40,999 nt of DNA from positions 1 to 40,999 of the forward strand of contig CADBHQ010000048.1 of the NCBI GenBank assembly GCA_902794535.1. The letters run 5' to 3'. The number at the start of each line of letters is the position of its first letter. Within the stretch, counting starts at the first letter, position 1. The notes under the pieces were generated by a model that worked only from the letters and a program-made list of their open reading frames with translations, had not been told where the DNA came from and searched no databases. This document shows, piece by piece, positions 15,231 to 24,550 of this stretch. The stretch is from Fibrobacter succinogenes (GTDB lineage: Bacteria; Fibrobacterota; Fibrobacteria; Fibrobacterales; Fibrobacteraceae). A program made the position numbers and the translations under genes.

Positions 15231-17783
15231 TTAGCGGATTACAAGTGTCTTCTGGTTGAGCACCTTGCCGTTAGCACCCTTCAGGCGAGCCATGTATTTG
15301 CCCACGGGGAGCTTGTTCAGGCTGACCACGTTTTCGCTTTCGAGGCTGGAACTCAAGGCGAGCTTGCCGTTGGCGGCGTAGATTTCGACCTTGCTCCCTG
15401 CCGGGGCGCTCACATGCAGGTTGCGCTTTTCAAGCTGCATAAAGGTGCTTGCTGTAACGTTCACGCGTTTGAGCTTGGTAATGAATTCGGTGCCTTCGGG
15501 GGCGCCCACGATGGTGCCGCGGCCGACCGTACTCATGTACACGACGCCGAAGTTGTTCATGTCGCCCTGTACGAAGTTGCCGTTGCCCGGACCGCCGAAC
15601 TGGTGCATGTCATCGTTTACGCGTTCAAAGGTCTTGCACTTGTCGGTGCTGCGGTAAATGCCGATCGGATCGCCGGACTTTGCTGCACCCCAGATAAAGA
15701 TGGTTTCGTAGTCGCTGCCTTCCTTGGCTTTGCCGATACCGACGGCGATAGCGGTAGAAGCGCCTTCGCAGCGGTTCCAGCTCTTGCCGCCGTCTTCGGT
15801 GTAGGCAAGTCCGTATTCAGTGAAGCCCTTGGGTTGCCAAACTTGCGACTGGTCCATGGGGACCCACAGGTGTCCTTCTCTCTTGGGAACGGTACGGATG
15901 AGTCCGCCGCCGTTGTAGTATTCACCAGCTTGCTCGTTCTGCAGGCGGGCTTCTGCTTCGGCAAAAGTCTTGCCGCCGTCGGTCGACTTATAAAGCGAGC
16001 CCATGCCGCCCATCACGTAGAATACGTCGGGGTTCACGGGGTCTGCGACAATGCGGGAGTAGTTGGTCTGCGTGCCGGTTTCGACGGCGGTCCAGGTGGC
16101 GCCATTGTCGGCAGAACGGTAAACGGTTGCGCCTTGGTCGGGGCGGTGTAACATGACCTTGCCATCGGCAGAGAGCACGACCAAGCCCTTGGGGCCCTTT
16201 AGAGTCGTTTTTACGCTGTCCCAAGTGGCGCCCATGTCGTCGGAGCGGTACATCACGTTAAAGTTCTGCGAATCGTACTGGCCGTATACGGTAATCACAC
16301 CGGTACGCAGCAGGCTTCCGGTAAGCGGGGCGTAACCCATGCTTTCGGTGGTGCCGATAATCGGGGTGTGGCGCTTGGTGCTTTCATTGATGTTGGAGTA
16401 GGCGGCGCCGTCGTAGTCGCCGATGGCTGTCACGAGCGGGCCTCCCGGAATGCTCACGATGTCGAGCGGCACGGTTTCTTCGATACCCTTCGACATGAAT
16501 TTCCACAAGGGAACCTTGGCCGAAATGTCTTCGGTCATAAAGATGCCGTTACCGCTGGTGACCCAAGCCTGCTTATTGTTGAACGGGTTGATTTCCAAGG
16601 AACCTGCCCAGTGGATGGCGTTGCCCGGAATCCAGGCGGTGCCGTTGGCGTCAATGTTTGGAATATCGTTGTAATGCTGGCCGTGATTCCAAGTCTTGCC
16701 ACCGTCAGTGGTGGAGTAAATGCGGTCGCCGTAGTTTTCTTTTTCGTCGATTGTGACGTGGCGTCCGGTGTACTTGCCTAGCGTCGAAATCACGATGTGG
16801 TTCTTGTCTTTAGGGTCAATTGCCACGCCGCCGTAAGAGCTCTTGTCTTTTTCGTAGCTCTTGGTGGTGCTGCCTTCGTGTTCCACGGAATCGCTCGGGG
16901 TCAGGTCGGTCCAGGTACCGCCGGCAATGTTATACTTGTAGAATCCGCCGCTGGCAATATTGTACGGACCTGGGCCATCGGCAAAGGTCACGTACATGTC
17001 GCCGTCCACGATTTTGGCGCGGTGGGGCATGAGTCCGGTGGGAACCCCCTTGATCGTTTCCCAAGTGGCGCCGCCATCGTGGCTCACCTGCAGGTTGTCC
17101 TTGGTTTCAGAAGTGCCAATGTAGATTGTGGCGGTGCTGCCGTCGGCGAGCTTGCCCTGAGCCGGGTCGAACATCACGAAACTGACGCCATTCACGCCGT
17201 TCAAGCTAGATTCGGTGGCGGTAGAAAGGGCCACCTTGTAAAGGCTGGTCCAGGTCTTACCGTAGTCGGTACTCTTGTACACGCCCTTGGTGCGGCTACC
17301 GCAAAGAACGATGTTACCCTTGTTCGGGTCTACGGCCAGTTTTTCACCGGTCTGACGGCCCATGCCGTTACCGTGGGCGAGCATTTCTACGTAGCTCGTG
17401 TCCCAGGTTTCACCATAGTCTTCACTACGCAAAATAGCGGTGCGGCCCTTGCTAAAATAGCCTGTACCTGCAAGCACGTAAATGCGCTTGGGGTCGTTCG
17501 GGTCGAGCGCAAAGGCTTCTGTACCGTAAAGGCCCTTGTCGTTTTCCGAGATGAAGTCCATCAGCGGGATCCAGGATTTCTTTGCAAAGTCAAAACGGTA
17601 AATGCCACCCACGTCGGTGCGGGCATACAGCAAATTTTCGGCCTTGGGGTGGAAAATCACGGCAGAAACGAATCCGCCGCCGTCAAAACGGACGTTGCCC
17701 CAATTGTATTTTTCGGCATTTGCCGCGGTCGCGAGCATTCCCACGCCCAATGCGACTGTCAAAACCTTCATTTTACCAAACAT
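15231..17783 (-). CDS. GH74-family xyloglucanase with C-terminal sorting domain
   Basis: About 850 residues from the ATG at 17783, chosen because GGAG lies 5 nt before it; an upstream ATG at 17813 adds residues that spoil the signal peptide. After MKVLTVALGVGMLATAANA the mature enzyme begins EKYNWGNVRFDGGGF. Many BNR/Asp-box repeats (STDYGKTW, SHDGGATW, SADNGATW, STDGGKTF, TEDGGKSW) show the twin seven-bladed propeller of GH74. ARTDVGG (Asp about 56) and IGDYDGAAYS (Asp about 455) match the places of the two catalytic aspartates. The enzyme cleaves xyloglucan. The last ~80 residues form a beta-rich sorting-type domain (VEIYAANGK, LPVGKYMARL, ending KTLVIR), as in the neighbouring CE6 gene, so it is probably secreted and surface-attached. 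Confidence 0.93.
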   Translation of the reverse strand: MFGKMKVLTVALGVGMLATAANAEKYNWGNVRFDGGGFVSAVIFHPKAENLLYARTDVGGIYRFDFAKKSWIPLMDFISENDKGLYGTEAFALDPNDPKRIYVLAGTGYFSKGRTAILRSEDYGETWDTSYVEMLAHGNGMGRQTGEKLAVDPNKGNIVLCGSRTKGVYKSTDYGKTWTSLYKVALSTATESSLNGVNGVSFVMFDPAQGKLADGSTATIYIGTSETKDNLQVSHDGGATWETIKGVPTGLMPHRAKIVDGDMYVTFADGPGPYNIASGGFYKYNIAGGTWTDLTPSDSVEHEGSTTKSYEKDKSSYGGVAIDPKDKNHIVISTLGKYTGRHVTIDEKENYGDRIYSTTDGGKTWNHGQHYNDIPNIDANGTAWIPGNAIHWAGSLEINPFNNKQAWVTSGNGIFMTEDISAKVPLWKFMSKGIEETVPLDIVSIPGGPLVTAIGDYDGAAYSNINESTKRHTPIIGTTESMGYAPLTGSLLRTGVITVYGQYDSQNFNVMYRSDDMGATWDSVKTTLKGPKGLVVLSADGKVMLHRPDQGATVYRSADNGATWTAVETGTQTNYSRIVADPVNPDVFYVMGGMGSLYKSTDGGKTFAEAEARLQNEQAGEYYNGGGLIRTVPKREGHLWVPMDQSQVWQPKGFTEYGLAYTEDGGKSWNRCEGASTAIAVGIGKAKEGSDYETIFIWGAAKSGDPIGIYRSTDKCKTFERVNDDMHQFGGPGNGNFVQGDMNNFGVVYMSTVGRGTIVGAPEGTEFITKLKRVNVTASTFMQLEKRNLHVSAPAGSKVEIYAANGKLALSSSLESENVVSLNKLPVGKYMARLKGANGKVLNQKTLVIR

Positions 17784-17850
17784 GCCATCTCCATTGCATA
17801 ACTCCGGATACAATCCGGGCTTGTTTTTTCAGAAAATACCTAAAAAACAG

Positions 17851-17875
17851 AAAAAGCGGCTTAAAAAGCCGCTTT
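17851..17875 (-). terminator. Intrinsic terminator of the histidine-phosphatase gene
   Basis: AAAGCGGCTT / AAGCCGCTTT (17853-17862 and 17866-17875) with an AAA loop; on the minus strand the stem is followed by TTTTTCTG. It lies between the 17911-19002 gene and the GH74 start. Confidence 0.85.
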
Positions 17876-17910
17876 GTATCCATATTTATGTTTATGGTTT
17901 CTCAACAGCG

Positions 17911-19002
17911 TTATTCAACGCCCGTTTCACCGCCCTTAATCGGGGCATAACGGAGTTCACCCTTGTCGTTGACAATGATGGCGACACCTGCCAAGAAGGT
18001 CAGCCAGTTACGCGGCGGGGTGGGGTTGTGGAGTTTCAAGTCAATCTGCTTGTTGGTGAGGTAGACCAACAGGGGCATCAGCAACTGGTCATGAGAGGCA
18101 ATCAGCGTGTATTTGGGGAGGCTTGCCACGTCCTTGAGCACGTAGGTGTTCAAAAGTTCCTGGCTGCGTTCTTCCAAGTTGTAGAACACGTCGCTGTAAA
18201 GGCCTTCGTAAGCCCAGGCGGCATACATCACGTTCACGTTCTTGAGGGTGGAATCGGCGGCCTGGTATTCGTCGCGTTTTTCCTTGTCCTTCATGAACCA
18301 TCCGTCTGTCAGCTGAGTGACCGTGTCTGCCACAAAGTTCACGGCGGTGCCGTCTTCCAAAACCTGAGCCTGGCCACGGCCGACTGCGGCGTAAAGGGCT
18401 GTCTGATAGGTGCGGACAAAGCCGGTATGAATGAACTTGAAGTCACCGGGGCCAATGAGCTTTGCGCCCATGGCGGTTGCTTCTTCGATACCGTCTTCGG
18501 TCAGGGGAGCTTCTTTGCCGGAATAGTTGCGGGAACGTTCACCGTGGCGGATCATGAACACCACTTTTTCGTTGCACTGGATGTTCTTGTAAACGTCACC
18601 GATATCGGTAAATTCATTCTGCGGGAATTCCACGGGGGTGGGGACTTCACCTTCGGCGCAGGCGACAACGACCGGTTCGGGGGGCGTCACTGTAGCAGTG
18701 TCCGGATTTTCGGGCTGCTGCTGAGTGGTCGTATCTTCGGGCGTAACTATCGTTACGGTGGAATCGCCTGTACCAGGGTCAACTACGGGGTCAGTGATTA
18801 CGTCCGGATCAGTGGCCGTGGTAGAATCCGTCGGGGTAATTACCGGCTGATCAGGCTGCTGAGGATTTACCTTGGTAGAATCGTTTTCGCTTGAAATCGG
18901 GGACACGGGAGTGCTGCTGGACGAGCTGGACTCAGAACAGGCCGAGAAAAGGGCCATGACCGTGAACGCGGTAAGAGCTGCGGTAATGAATTTCTTTTTC
19001 AT
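17911..19002 (-). CDS. Histidine-phosphatase-superfamily lipoprotein
   Basis: About 363 residues from the ATG at 19002 (MKKKFITAALTAFTVMALFSAC, lipobox Cys22); an ATG two codons upstream is equally possible and no ribosome binding site decides. Residues 23 to about 110 are a Ser/Thr/Pro/Asp-rich linker. The catalytic domain starts with VVFMIRHGERS (RHG at about 152), the phospho-histidine motif of the phosphoglycerate-mutase-like superfamily, and continues with APLTEDGIEEA, FVRTYQTALYAA and, near the end, LIASHDQLLMPL with the second histidine. It is predicted to be a surface or periplasmic phosphatase; the substrate is unknown. Confidence 0.9.
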   Translation of the reverse strand: MKKKFITAALTAFTVMALFSACSESSSSSSTPVSPISSENDSTKVNPQQPDQPVITPTDSTTATDPDVITDPVVDPGTGDSTVTIVTPEDTTTQQQPENPDTATVTPPEPVVVACAEGEVPTPVEFPQNEFTDIGDVYKNIQCNEKVVFMIRHGERSRNYSGKEAPLTEDGIEEATAMGAKLIGPGDFKFIHTGFVRTYQTALYAAVGRGQAQVLEDGTAVNFVADTVTQLTDGWFMKDKEKRDEYQAADSTLKNVNVMYAAWAYEGLYSDVFYNLEERSQELLNTYVLKDVASLPKYTLIASHDQLLMPLLVYLTNKQIDLKLHNPTPPRNWLTFLAGVAIIVNDKGELRYAPIKGGETGVE

Positions 19003-19071
19003 GTTCATAATATACAATAATTACGTTCGCATAAATGTAAAAAACAGGGAACCTTCGCCCCTGTCTACTGT

Positions 19072-19828
19072 CTATTGCCTACTGCTATATGTTTTTTCGG
19101 CCTGCTCGTTACGGCGCTTGAGTTCTTTGTTTAAAGGCCAGTAAATGGTCGCGAACAAAATGTATCCGCACAAAAGAACAATCCAGTGGTTCAGACCGAG
19201 GCCAATCTCCAAGTATCGCATTTCGATGAACATGAGCGGTCCTGCAATCAAGAACAGCGGGAGTTGGCGGCATTGGTCGCCCAGCGAATAGCGGCTTTCA
19301 TAGCTCACGATGGAATTCATCATCGGAAAACTGGTGCAGAATCCGCCCATCAGGCGCTTGATGAGCATGAGTCCCGAAACGACACCCGCAATGGCAGGAG
19401 CTTTGATGTAAATGGGGAGCGGTGTCTTATAGCGCACGCCAGATTTATAGCTCTGCTTCTGGAACATGATAACGCCCACGATAAAGTCGAAGGCGCAAAC
19501 GGGGAATGCGCGGCATGAGGAAGGTGCCGAGAGCGACAAAGAAGGCGAGCCCTGCGATAATGCTCGGGACAATCGGAACCTTGACTTTGTAATGCAGAAT
19601 GCGTACGATATGCACGTACAGAAAGCACATGAATCCAGAAATCGCGTTTGCTGTTCCCATCGGGAGACCGACGGCAATGTAGGCGAAACCGCACGGAATC
19701 GGAATGGTTGCCGTGACGGCTTTAAGTTGCGGGTCTTTCAAGTAGGCGCTCAAAGTGCCGAGCGTCGTGACCATGAAAATCAGCAGCCAGTCGTAAAAGG
19801 AAAAATTGAGATTCAGGGCGTCGAACAT
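19072..19828 (-). pseudogene. Polytopic membrane protein of unknown family, frameshifted
   Basis: Two minus-strand frames together make one membrane protein. The first, from the ATG at 19828, reads MFDALNLNFSFYDWLLIFMV and continues to GTFLMPRIP; the second goes from VCAFDFIVGVIMFQKQ to the stop at 19072. The break is at the GGGG run near 19501-19504 (CCCC on the coding strand). Removing one base gives PRIPVCAFDF and a single protein of about 251 residues with five or six hydrophobic segments. The gene length is 3n+1, which fits one inserted base. I do not recognise the family. The ATG lies 6 nt from a TATCTTTC promoter box, so the mRNA may be leaderless. It is either a recent pseudogene or a homopolymer error. 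Confidence 0.7.
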
Positions 19829-19834
19829 CGCGCT

Positions 19835-19842
19835 GAAAGATA
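19835..19842 (-). promoter_or_regulatory. Promoter -7-like box (TATCTTTC), 6 nt before the membrane-protein ATG
   Basis: On the minus strand TATCTTTC, then AGCGCG, then ATG. This spacing is nearly that of metG and ispG and leaves no room for a Shine-Dalgarno sequence. Confidence 0.5.
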
Positions 19843-19865
19843 GAAATTTGAATTGACTCGCAGTG

Positions 19866-21263
19866 TCAGGTTCTATTCTTCTTCATCATGAGTTTGTTTT
19901 GGTACATTGCTTCGTCGGCGCGTTTGCCCACAGCATCTACGGTATCACCAGGCTTGTATTCTGCGATGCCGATTGCAACCGAGAATCGTTCCCAAGGTTC
20001 CCTAGAGTAATCGTTTTCGGTTTCTTGGAACTTGTTGCGAGTGGTTTCGACAAGTTCTTTGCGATTCTCATAGTCGCTGTTCTTTAGAATGACAATGAAT
20101 TCATCGCCACCGACGCGGAATACCGGAGAATGCCTGAAGATGGTACATACGATATGGCATGCCCCAGCAATGTAGGTGTTGCCGTTGGCGTGTCCATAGC
20201 TGTCGTTGATAACCTTCAAGTTGTTCAAGTCGATCATTGCGATGCCGTATTCTGTAACCAGTTTTTCCGTGACGTCTTTTTCCAAGATTCTTGCTGCGTT
20301 GTCGTAGGCAATCTTTGAGCCCACGTGTGTGAGCGAATCCTTGTAGGCGAGCATGGTCATGTTGGCGGCTTCTTCTTGAGCCGTCTTGACGGTTTCTTCG
20401 GCTTCCAAAATGTCTTCGACATAAGTCTTCATGTCTTTAGACATCTGGGCAATAGCAATAGAGAGCGATTCGACTTCGTTATGCGTGTTGATGTCGGGAG
20501 CGTCAAAGACGAGGTCCTTGGGGTCTTTCTTTTTATTGCGGCTTTTTTCAGCAAAGCGGCGTGCGCTCTTTTCGAGAGCGAGAATCGGGCCTGTCACATT
20601 GTGGCGCAGCCAAACAATCAAGATAAGTCCGAATAACAGACCAAGGCCTAAGGACAGAATCACGTTGTATAAAACGTAATCGTGAACGGTCTTGTGGAGT
20701 TCATTAATAGAAATGTCTGCGCAGAGAATGCCGAAATGGACGCCAGTAGAATTCTGGAGTGGCTTACAGGCGGTGTAGGCGTAACCCCATTCGGAATTTT
20801 CTTCGAAGTACGAAATTTCATCTTTGGCAATGGCGGCAGAGAACTTCTTGAGTTCTTCTTCGGGATAAGCGTCGCTTGAGTCAAGCAAGGGCATGTCTTC
20901 TTCGCCCTTGGCGCGTTCTTCGGCGCTGGTTGCCGAACAGATGTTGATCATCAATTTGTCACGGACAAAGACGGAGTAAAGGTAGAACAGCTCAAATTCG
21001 TCGACCATGCCGTTGAGCAATTCTTGAAATTGATTGTATTTTTCGCTTCTTTCACCTTTGATGACACAATCGTAAAGGTCGTCAAGATCAACTTGTTTGG
21101 TAACGTAGTTTAGAATATCGTCAAGCTTGTCGTCGTAGCGTTCGTACATCGACCTTGAATAGGTGAGGTATGCTTGAATCGAGAGCAAAAAACACATGAA
21201 CGCGATAAATACCGCGCTTCCAAGAACAAGGCTTCTATGGATGGGTCTTTTGTACGCTGCCAT
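19866..21263 (-). CDS. Membrane-anchored diguanylate cyclase (HAMP-like linker plus GGDEF)
   Basis: A 465-residue protein with an N-terminal membrane helix (about 13-35), an extracytoplasmic sensor of about 170 residues, a second helix (about 195-218), a HAMP-like and helical region, and a C-terminal GGDEF domain. The active-site motif is intact (FRVGGDEFIVIL, about residue 384), so it should make cyclic di-GMP from two GTP. The usual RxxD inhibitory site five residues before GGDEF is not present. The ATG is preceded by AAGGAG. The signal sensed is unknown. An HD-GYP protein that could degrade the product is at 29755-31473. Confidence 0.93.
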   Translation of the reverse strand: MAAYKRPIHRSLVLGSAVFIAFMCFLLSIQAYLTYSRSMYERYDDKLDDILNYVTKQVDLDDLYDCVIKGERSEKYNQFQELLNGMVDEFELFYLYSVFVRDKLMINICSATSAEERAKGEEDMPLLDSSDAYPEEELKKFSAAIAKDEISYFEENSEWGYAYTACKPLQNSTGVHFGILCADISINELHKTVHDYVLYNVILSLGLGLLFGLILIVWLRHNVTGPILALEKSARRFAEKSRNKKKDPKDLVFDAPDINTHNEVESLSIAIAQMSKDMKTYVEDILEAEETVKTAQEEAANMTMLAYKDSLTHVGSKIAYDNAARILEKDVTEKLVTEYGIAMIDLNNLKVINDSYGHANGNTYIAGACHIVCTIFRHSPVFRVGGDEFIVILKNSDYENRKELVETTRNKFQETENDYSREPWERFSVAIGIAEYKPGDTVDAVGKRADEAMYQNKLMMKKNRT

Positions 21264-21352
21264 TACTTTTCTCCTTGAAGAGAAGATAATTTAATTTTTC
21301 AAAAAGCGAACGGCCTAACCCAATTTGTAGAAAAAAATTTATTCCATATTGG

Positions 21353-21380
21353 AATAGTAGGCTTGAGAATGCCTACTATT
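21353..21380 (-). terminator. Hairpin downstream of sstT, probable terminator
   Basis: AATAGTAGGC / GCCTACTATT (10 bp) with an 8-nt loop lies six bases after the sstT stop on the minus strand. The T-run is not immediate (CCAATATGG intervenes before a T-rich stretch), so termination may be weak. Confidence 0.55.
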
Positions 21381-21385
21381 TCTGT

Positions 21386-22627
21386 TTAGCGGAATCGGCG
21401 GGGCAGGTTTTTGCCTTCGGCGACCCAACCGCTGTATTCGGCGGCGGCGGTGTACATCACGTCGGTCGAAGAGTTGAGGGCGGTTTCAAGGCTATCCTGT
21501 ACGGCGCCAATGATAAAACCAACGCCAACGACCTGCATGGCAACGTCGTTTGAAATACCGAGGAACGAGCATGCCATGGGAATCAGGAACAGCGAGCCAC
21601 CTGCAATACCGCTTGCGCCGCAAGCTCCGATACTGGCGATAATGCAAAGCATCAGGGCGGTCGGGAAATTGACAGAAACGCCGAGCGTGTGGGCGGCGGC
21701 CAAGGTCATAATCGCAATCGTGATGGCGGCACCGTTCATGTTGATGGTGGCGCCCAGCGGAATCGAGACGGAATAGAATTCGCGGTCAAGCTTGAGCTTT
21801 TCGCAGGTATCCATGTTCACGGGGATGTTTGCAGCCGAGCTTCTGGTAAAGAGGGCCGTAATGGCGCTCTGCTTGAGGCAGAAAATAACGAGCGGGTAGG
21901 GGTCGCGCTTGATGGCGAAACTTACAATCATCGGAGCGACAACGAAGGTCATGAAGAACATAGCGCCGGCAAGAACAGCAACTAGCATGCCGTAGGTCTT
22001 GAAAATGCCGATGCCGTTGGTGGCGATGGCAGAATGAAGCAGGCCGAGAATGCCGAACGGGGCGAGATTAATGAACCAGTGAACAATGGCTGTCACAGAC
22101 GTGGTGACGTCTTGCAAAAGCCTCTTGGTTGAATCGCTCGCGTGAATCTTGATTGCAAAACCGAAAATGATAGCCCAAACAAGAATACCGATGTAGTTGG
22201 CTTCGGTAATGGCTTCGAAGGGGTTCGAAACCGCGCGCACGAGCAAGTTGTTCAGGATTTCGCCAATGCCTTTGGGCAAAGTAGCGGAGGTGGTTGCTTC
22301 TTGGGCGAGTTGCAGATTCTGCGGGAACAGGAAACTTGCCGTGACGGCGACAAGTGCTGCCAAAACGGTGCTGACCATGTAATAGCCAAAGGCCTTTCCG
22401 AAGCGTTTGTCAAGCGAAGTCTTTCCTGTAGAAAGCGAGTTCACGATCAAGACAAATACAAGAATTGGGGCGATACCCTTCATGGCGCCTACGAACAGAA
22501 CGCCGAGTTCGCCAATCCATTTTTGCCCGGGAAGGAAAATTCCAAGAAGTGTACCGATAACGATAGCTATCGCAATACGGTAGTTTAGCTTTATGCCGTT
22601 GTATTTATCCAGAATCTTTTTGAACAT
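21386..22627 (-). CDS. sstT: Serine/threonine:Na+ symporter
   Basis: A 413-residue member of the dicarboxylate/amino acid:cation symporter family with about 8-9 membrane helices and two re-entrant loops. It imports L-serine and L-threonine with Na+. SstT-type blocks are LGIFLPGQKWIGELGVLFVGAMK (read in parts), KQSAITALFTRSSAANIPVN with the serine-rich hairpin, IPLGATINMNGAAI, and GACGASGIAGGSL. The ATG at 22627 is chosen over the one at 22633 because AAAGGA then stands at 6 nt. The promoter box AAAATATA (TATATTTT on the minus strand) is at 22671. Confidence 0.93.
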   Translation of the reverse strand: MFKKILDKYNGIKLNYRIAIAIVIGTLLGIFLPGQKWIGELGVLFVGAMKGIAPILVFVLIVNSLSTGKTSLDKRFGKAFGYYMVSTVLAALVAVTASFLFPQNLQLAQEATTSATLPKGIGEILNNLLVRAVSNPFEAITEANYIGILVWAIIFGFAIKIHASDSTKRLLQDVTTSVTAIVHWFINLAPFGILGLLHSAIATNGIGIFKTYGMLVAVLAGAMFFMTFVVAPMIVSFAIKRDPYPLVIFCLKQSAITALFTRSSAANIPVNMDTCEKLKLDREFYSVSIPLGATINMNGAAITIAIMTLAAAHTLGVSVNFPTALMLCIIASIGACGASGIAGGSLFLIPMACSFLGISNDVAMQVVGVGFIIGAVQDSLETALNSSTDVMYTAAAEYSGWVAEGKNLPRRFR

Positions 22628-22670
22628 ACTCATTCCTTTGATTCAATCCGATAAACAACCCCTTTTGTAT

Positions 22671-22678
22671 AAAATATA
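22671..22678 (-). promoter_or_regulatory. Promoter -7-like box (TATATTTT) for sstT
   Basis: TATATTTT on the minus strand, 43 nt before the sstT ATG. It is divergent from the box at 22714 for the acyl-CoA synthetase gene. Confidence 0.4.
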
Positions 22679-22713
22679 AAGAAAAAAAGTGATTCTGTTA
22701 CAAATAAAACAGA

Positions 22714-22721
22714 TATTTTTG
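22714..22721 (+). promoter_or_regulatory. Promoter -7 box (TATTTTTG) for the acyl-CoA synthetase gene
   Basis: TATTTTTG matches TAnnTTTG and lies 41 nt before the ATG at 22763. Confidence 0.5.
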
Positions 22722-22762
22722 GCCTAATAAATGTATTTTAAAGGTAAAAGAGAGTGTGTTTT

Positions 22763-24538
22763 ATGGAACCGTTGCAATATACATCGCTTGCGCATGTGTT
22801 TTTTGCAAACTGCGATCGTGAAAACTTCGCGGGGTGGTCTCATCGTAAACACGGAAAATGGATTCACTTTACGGGGCGCAGGCTCCGGCGTGAAACTCAA
22901 TATTTGGCGCTTGCCTTTAGGGCTCGCGGTCTTGTAGCGGGCAAAAGTATCGGTATTGTTGCCGAAAGTTGCCCGGAATGGATTATGGCCGATGTGGCCA
23001 CGCAGTTGAACCAAGCCAGAGTTGTTCCGCTTTTCCCGAATATTTCGGCTGAAAATTTCAATTACCAGTGCGATGACGCTTCGGTACAGGTGTTGGTGCT
23101 GAACAAGCTTTCGGACCTTTCGCCTGCGATTGGCGCCTTGATGCCGCGTTTCAATGCGGTCATTTGTATCGACAAGCATTCGGAACTGCCTTCGAATGGC
23201 GTATACTGGGAAGACCTGGTTAAAGAAGGCGAGGTGCTGTCACGTGAACCGGAATCTTCGCTCTGGCTGAACCAGCAAATGCATTCGCTGAACCCAGACG
23301 ATGTTTTTTCGATTCTTTATACGAGCGGCTCGACGGGGGTTCCGAAGGGCGTTGAACTCACGCACCGGAACATGATTTCGCAAATCCAGGTTATCAAGCG
23401 CGATTTTTTGCGATTGAATCGCGAGTCGGATTGTGCCTTGGTCATACTGCCTGTGGCGCATGCCTTTGAACGCATGTCGGTCTACTTTTATACGTTGTGC
23501 GGAATCAAGATTTACTTTGCCGATTCTCCGCAGCATACCGCCGAAATTATTCAGGAGATTCACCCGACTGTCATGACGGTGGTGCCGCGTATTTTGGAAC
23601 GCCTGTTCGAAAGTATGACGATTGCCGGCGAAAAAATGCACGGATTCCAGAAGAGCTTTTTTGTGCATGCGATTTCGTATGCGAAAAGGCATAACCCGCT
23701 TGAAAAGAGAGGCCTTTTCGCTAAAATCTACGACCGGCTTGTGTACAGCAAGTTGCGCGAAGCCTTGGGCGGTAGATTCCGCCTGGTGATTTCGGGCGGC
23801 GGGGCTTTGAACAAGTCGATATGCAGGTTCCTTTTGAATGTGGGCGTGAACGTGACCGAAGGTTACGGGCTTACGGAATGTTCGCCTGTTGTGAGCGTGA
23901 ATAAACCCGGCCAGTCGCGGCCCGGCAGCGTGGGGCTCCCGCTTTCGCACTTGCAGGTGAAAATTGGCGAACATAGTGAGGTTCTTGTTAAAGGCGAAAG
24001 CGTGTTCAAGGGCTATCGCAATCGGCCCGATTTGAACAAGGATATCTTTACCGAAGACGGATTCTTTAAAACGGGTGACCAAGGCTACTTTGACCGCGAC
24101 GGCTATTTGTACTTGACGGGCCGCCTCAAGGAACTTTTGAAAACGAGTACGGGCAAGTACGTGAGCCCGAATCCAATTGAATTGGAACTTGGCCGCCATG
24201 TTCTGGTGGAACAAGCGCTTGTGATTGCAAACGACCGCAAGTTTGCTTCGGCGTTAATCTTCTTGAACCCGGTGAACGCAAAGCGATTCCTGCAGCGTAC
24301 GGGCAAAGAATTTAGTGTCGAGAAAGCGCTCAAGTCCAAGCGTATTTTTGAATCGATTAACCGCCATGTCGAACGTGTTAATAGCAAATTGAACCACTGG
24401 GAACAAATCCGCAAATGGACTTTGATCGGTGACGAACTCACCGTCGAATCTGGGCTTTTGACGCCCACATTAAAAATTCGGCGCACCGTCGCAGAAGCAC
24501 GGTACGCCGAAGAAATTGAAAAGATGTATAAGGACTAA
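22763..24538 (+). CDS. Long-chain fatty-acid--CoA ligase (AMP-forming, FadD/FAA1 type)
   Basis: A 591-residue cytoplasmic or membrane-associated enzyme that activates long-chain fatty acids with ATP and CoA. The AMP-binding core motif YTSGSTGVPKGVELTH is at about residue 186. VTEGYGLTECSPVVS, GSVGLPL, FKTGDQGYFDRDGYLYLTGR and the lysine-bearing KELLKTSTGKYVSPNPIE near residue 460 follow in the usual order. The long form with a LIFLNPVNAKRF-type C-terminus resembles bacterial long-chain synthetases used in lipid recycling. The ATG at 22763 (MEPLQYTSLAHVF) is preferred to the earlier one at 22754. It ends 12 bp from the convergent serA. Confidence 0.92.
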   Translation: MEPLQYTSLAHVFFANCDRENFAGWSHRKHGKWIHFTGRRLRRETQYLALAFRARGLVAGKSIGIVAESCPEWIMADVATQLNQARVVPLFPNISAENFNYQCDDASVQVLVLNKLSDLSPAIGALMPRFNAVICIDKHSELPSNGVYWEDLVKEGEVLSREPESSLWLNQQMHSLNPDDVFSILYTSGSTGVPKGVELTHRNMISQIQVIKRDFLRLNRESDCALVILPVAHAFERMSVYFYTLCGIKIYFADSPQHTAEIIQEIHPTVMTVVPRILERLFESMTIAGEKMHGFQKSFFVHAISYAKRHNPLEKRGLFAKIYDRLVYSKLREALGGRFRLVISGGGALNKSICRFLLNVGVNVTEGYGLTECSPVVSVNKPGQSRPGSVGLPLSHLQVKIGEHSEVLVKGESVFKGYRNRPDLNKDIFTEDGFFKTGDQGYFDRDGYLYLTGRLKELLKTSTGKYVSPNPIELELGRHVLVEQALVIANDRKFASALIFLNPVNAKRFLQRTGKEFSVEKALKSKRIFESINRHVERVNSKLNHWEQIRKWTLIGDELTVESGLLTPTLKIRRTVAEARYAEEIEKMYKD

Positions 24539-24550
24539 GCCTTAATAATC

